Under the pieces are notes generated by a model that was not told the DNA's origin, did no database searches, and saw only the letters and a program-made list of their open reading frames with translations. This document shows positions 38,761 to 39,886 of a stretch of DNA of 39,886 nucleotides, in pieces; position 1 is the stretch's first letter; the number at the start of each line of letters is the position of its first letter. A program made the translations under genes and the position numbers. Source of the stretch: a candidate division WWE3 bacterium RIFOXYC2_FULL_42_13 (GTDB lineage Bacteria; Patescibacteriota; WWE3; UBA101185; UBA10185); the NCBI GenBank assembly GCA_001773255.1, contig MEWF01000014.1, forward strand, positions 9,416 through 49,301, given 5' to 3'.

Positions 38761-39886
38761 TTATTCAGCAGGAGTATTCTCTTCAGATTGTACATCCTGA
38801 GTTTCTTCTGTTCCAGATTCGACGCTTTCTTCCGGGGCCTTTTCAACTTCTGCCGCGGCCTCTTCCTCTTTGCGGACTCTGTCTTTTTCTATTTTTTCAT
38901 CCTCAGTTTTCTTTATTGCTTCGTCCCAAACACCTACAACTTTTTTGTCTTCCTTTGCCCCGATCTTTATTGCTTCACCCGAATCGGCCGAGAATATTCC
39001 GGCAGCTCCCTTAATGTCAATCTTCCATTTGGTCAATTTATTGGCAAGGCGCGCGTTCTGGCCTTCTTTTCCGATTGCCAAACTTTGCTGTTCCTCAGGA
39101 ACCGTCACAACTGCGCGTTTGTTTTCTTTGTCTAAAACTACCTCTGCCACTTTTGCGGGCGATAAACTTGCTGCAATAAATTTCTCGGTTATGTTATAAA
39201 AGGGAATAATGTCAATCTTTTCGCCGAAAAGCTCGGCGATTATCGCCTGAACTCTTACACCTTTTTGTCCGACGCAGCTTCCTACCGGATCTACTTTTTC
39301 ATCTTTGGAGGAAACGGCCATCTTTGTTCTTGAACCGGCCTCTCTTGCTACGGCCTCGACCACAACAACTCCCGAAGCTATTTCAGGAACTTCCTGCTCG
39401 AACAGTTTTACGACAAACTGAGGATCGGATCTGCTTACAACAACTTCCGTTCCGCGGGGACTTTCTTTAATATCTTTTACCAAAACTTTTAATCTTTGAT
39501 TTATTCTGTAATTTTCGAAAGGCACCTGTTCGCCTGAGGGCATTACTCCCTGAGCTCGGGTTTTACCGAGATCTAATGTAACCAAACCGTTATCGATTCG
39601 GAAAACAGTACCCAACATGATCTGTCCAATTTTTGCTCTGAATTCACTTGTGACTACCTCTTTTTCAGTTTCGCGTATTTTTTGTAAAATGACCTGTTTG
39701 GCTGTTTGAGCGGCTATTCTTCCGAAACCCGAAGGTGTAACGTCTTTTTTGTCTTTTATAATCTTTACTTCTCCGGTGTCTGTATTTAAATCTACTTCTA
39801 TTTCCTCGAGTTCTACCTCTTCCCCGGCTTCTTTTCTGTCTTTTTTGTACGCAGTAGCCAGAGCCGTTTTAACCGACTCGATAACA
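38761..39886 (-). CDS. nusA: Transcription termination/antitermination factor NusA (N-terminus off window)
   Basis: A transcription elongation factor that binds RNA polymerase and nascent RNA. The frame is open without a stop from 38761 to the window edge, about 375 codons, so the true start is beyond 39886; the internal Met near 39618 is not the start. The visible part covers the end of the N-terminal domain (AYKKDRKEAG, VTPSGFGRIAAQTAKQVI), an S1 domain (MLGTVFRIDNGLVTLDLGKT) and two KH domains (GSCVGQKGVRVQAIIAEL; LAIGKEGQNARLANKLTKWKI). The last 50 or so residues are a Glu/Lys-rich acidic tail. It precedes infB as in most bacteria. Confidence 0.97.
   Translation of the reverse strand, partial: VIESVKTALATAYKKDRKEAGEEVELEEIEVDLNTDTGEVKIIKDKKDVTPSGFGRIAAQTAKQVILQKIRETEKEVVTSEFRAKIGQIMLGTVFRIDNGLVTLDLGKTRAQGVMPSGEQVPFENYRINQRLKVLVKDIKESPRGTEVVVSRSDPQFVVKLFEQEVPEIASGVVVVEAVAREAGSRTKMAVSSKDEKVDPVGSCVGQKGVRVQAIIAELFGEKIDIIPFYNITEKFIAASLSPAKVAEVVLDKENKRAVVTVPEEQQSLAIGKEGQNARLANKLTKWKIDIKGAAGIFSADSGEAIKIGAKEDKKVVGVWDEAIKKTEDEKIEKDRVRKEEEAAAEVEKAPEESVESGTEETQDVQSEENTPAE

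Noticed and set aside
1..39886. tRNA, rRNA, CRISPR arrays, insertion sequences or prophage genes
   Set aside because: Gaps between genes are too short and none shows a cloverleaf, spaced repeats, transposase or integrase; the genes are almost all housekeeping.

Overview
This 39.9 kb window is a gene-dense, mid-GC bacterial chromosome segment with 38 recognisable protein genes. It holds no rRNA, tRNA, CRISPR or insertion sequence, and no gene-free stretch longer than about 220 bases. The content suggests a reduced-genome bacterium of the Candidate Phyla Radiation (Patescibacteria), for example a Microgenomates- or Katanobacteria-like lineage. The reasons are a short IF-2 that starts almost at its G domain, a Lon-like ATPase with no protease, a membrane-anchored Clp-like ATPase, a degenerate DHH protein in the nusA-infB-rpsO-pnp neighbourhood, and very tight packing. 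That placement is an inference. UGA is an ordinary stop (serS, radC and pnp end in TGA) and a release factor 2 with the SPF tripeptide is present, so the code is not one of the UGA-sense codes known in some CPR lineages.

Layout. 1-8159 (minus): rpoB-rpoC-rpsL-rpsG-fusA, with fusA cut by the window edge. 8380-8928 (minus): lepB. 8962-10560 (plus): a polytopic membrane protein with C-terminal TPRs. 10520-16965 (minus): serS, a spermidine-synthase-like gene, uppP, secA and an RNA m5C methyltransferase. 17136-21201 (plus): infA-rpmJ-rpsM-rpsK-rpsD-rpoA-rplQ-rplM-rpsI. 21198-21473 (minus): a small XRE repressor. 21536-26901 (plus): radC, a TasA-like exported protein, a SipW-type signal peptidase, a membrane-anchored Clp-like AAA+ protein and prfB. 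26903-33870 (minus): a small membrane protein, ftsK, rnj, a family-4 uracil-DNA glycosylase, a protease-less Lon and a zinc-ribbon membrane protein. 33906-39886 (minus): nusA-infB-pseudo-DHH-rpsO-pnp, with nusA cut by the window edge.

The most interesting part is 21.2-25.9 kb. A divergent XRE-family regulator faces radC-tasA-sipW-clp across a 62 bp gap. That gap holds a 20 bp near-perfect palindrome whose arms supply the -35 elements of both divergent promoters. The arrangement recalls Bacillus SinR, an XRE repressor of tapA-sipW-tasA. The adjoining Clp-like protein keeps both Walker motifs but has lost the aromatic pore-loop residues of both AAA+ rings, the ClpP-docking loop and the middle domain.

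The promoters I can read fall into two groups. One has TTGACN-like -35 boxes exactly 17 bp from the -10. The other has TGN-TATAAT extended -10 boxes only 6-10 bases before the ATG, which predicts leaderless or nearly leaderless mRNAs for secA, prfB, ftsK, radC and others.
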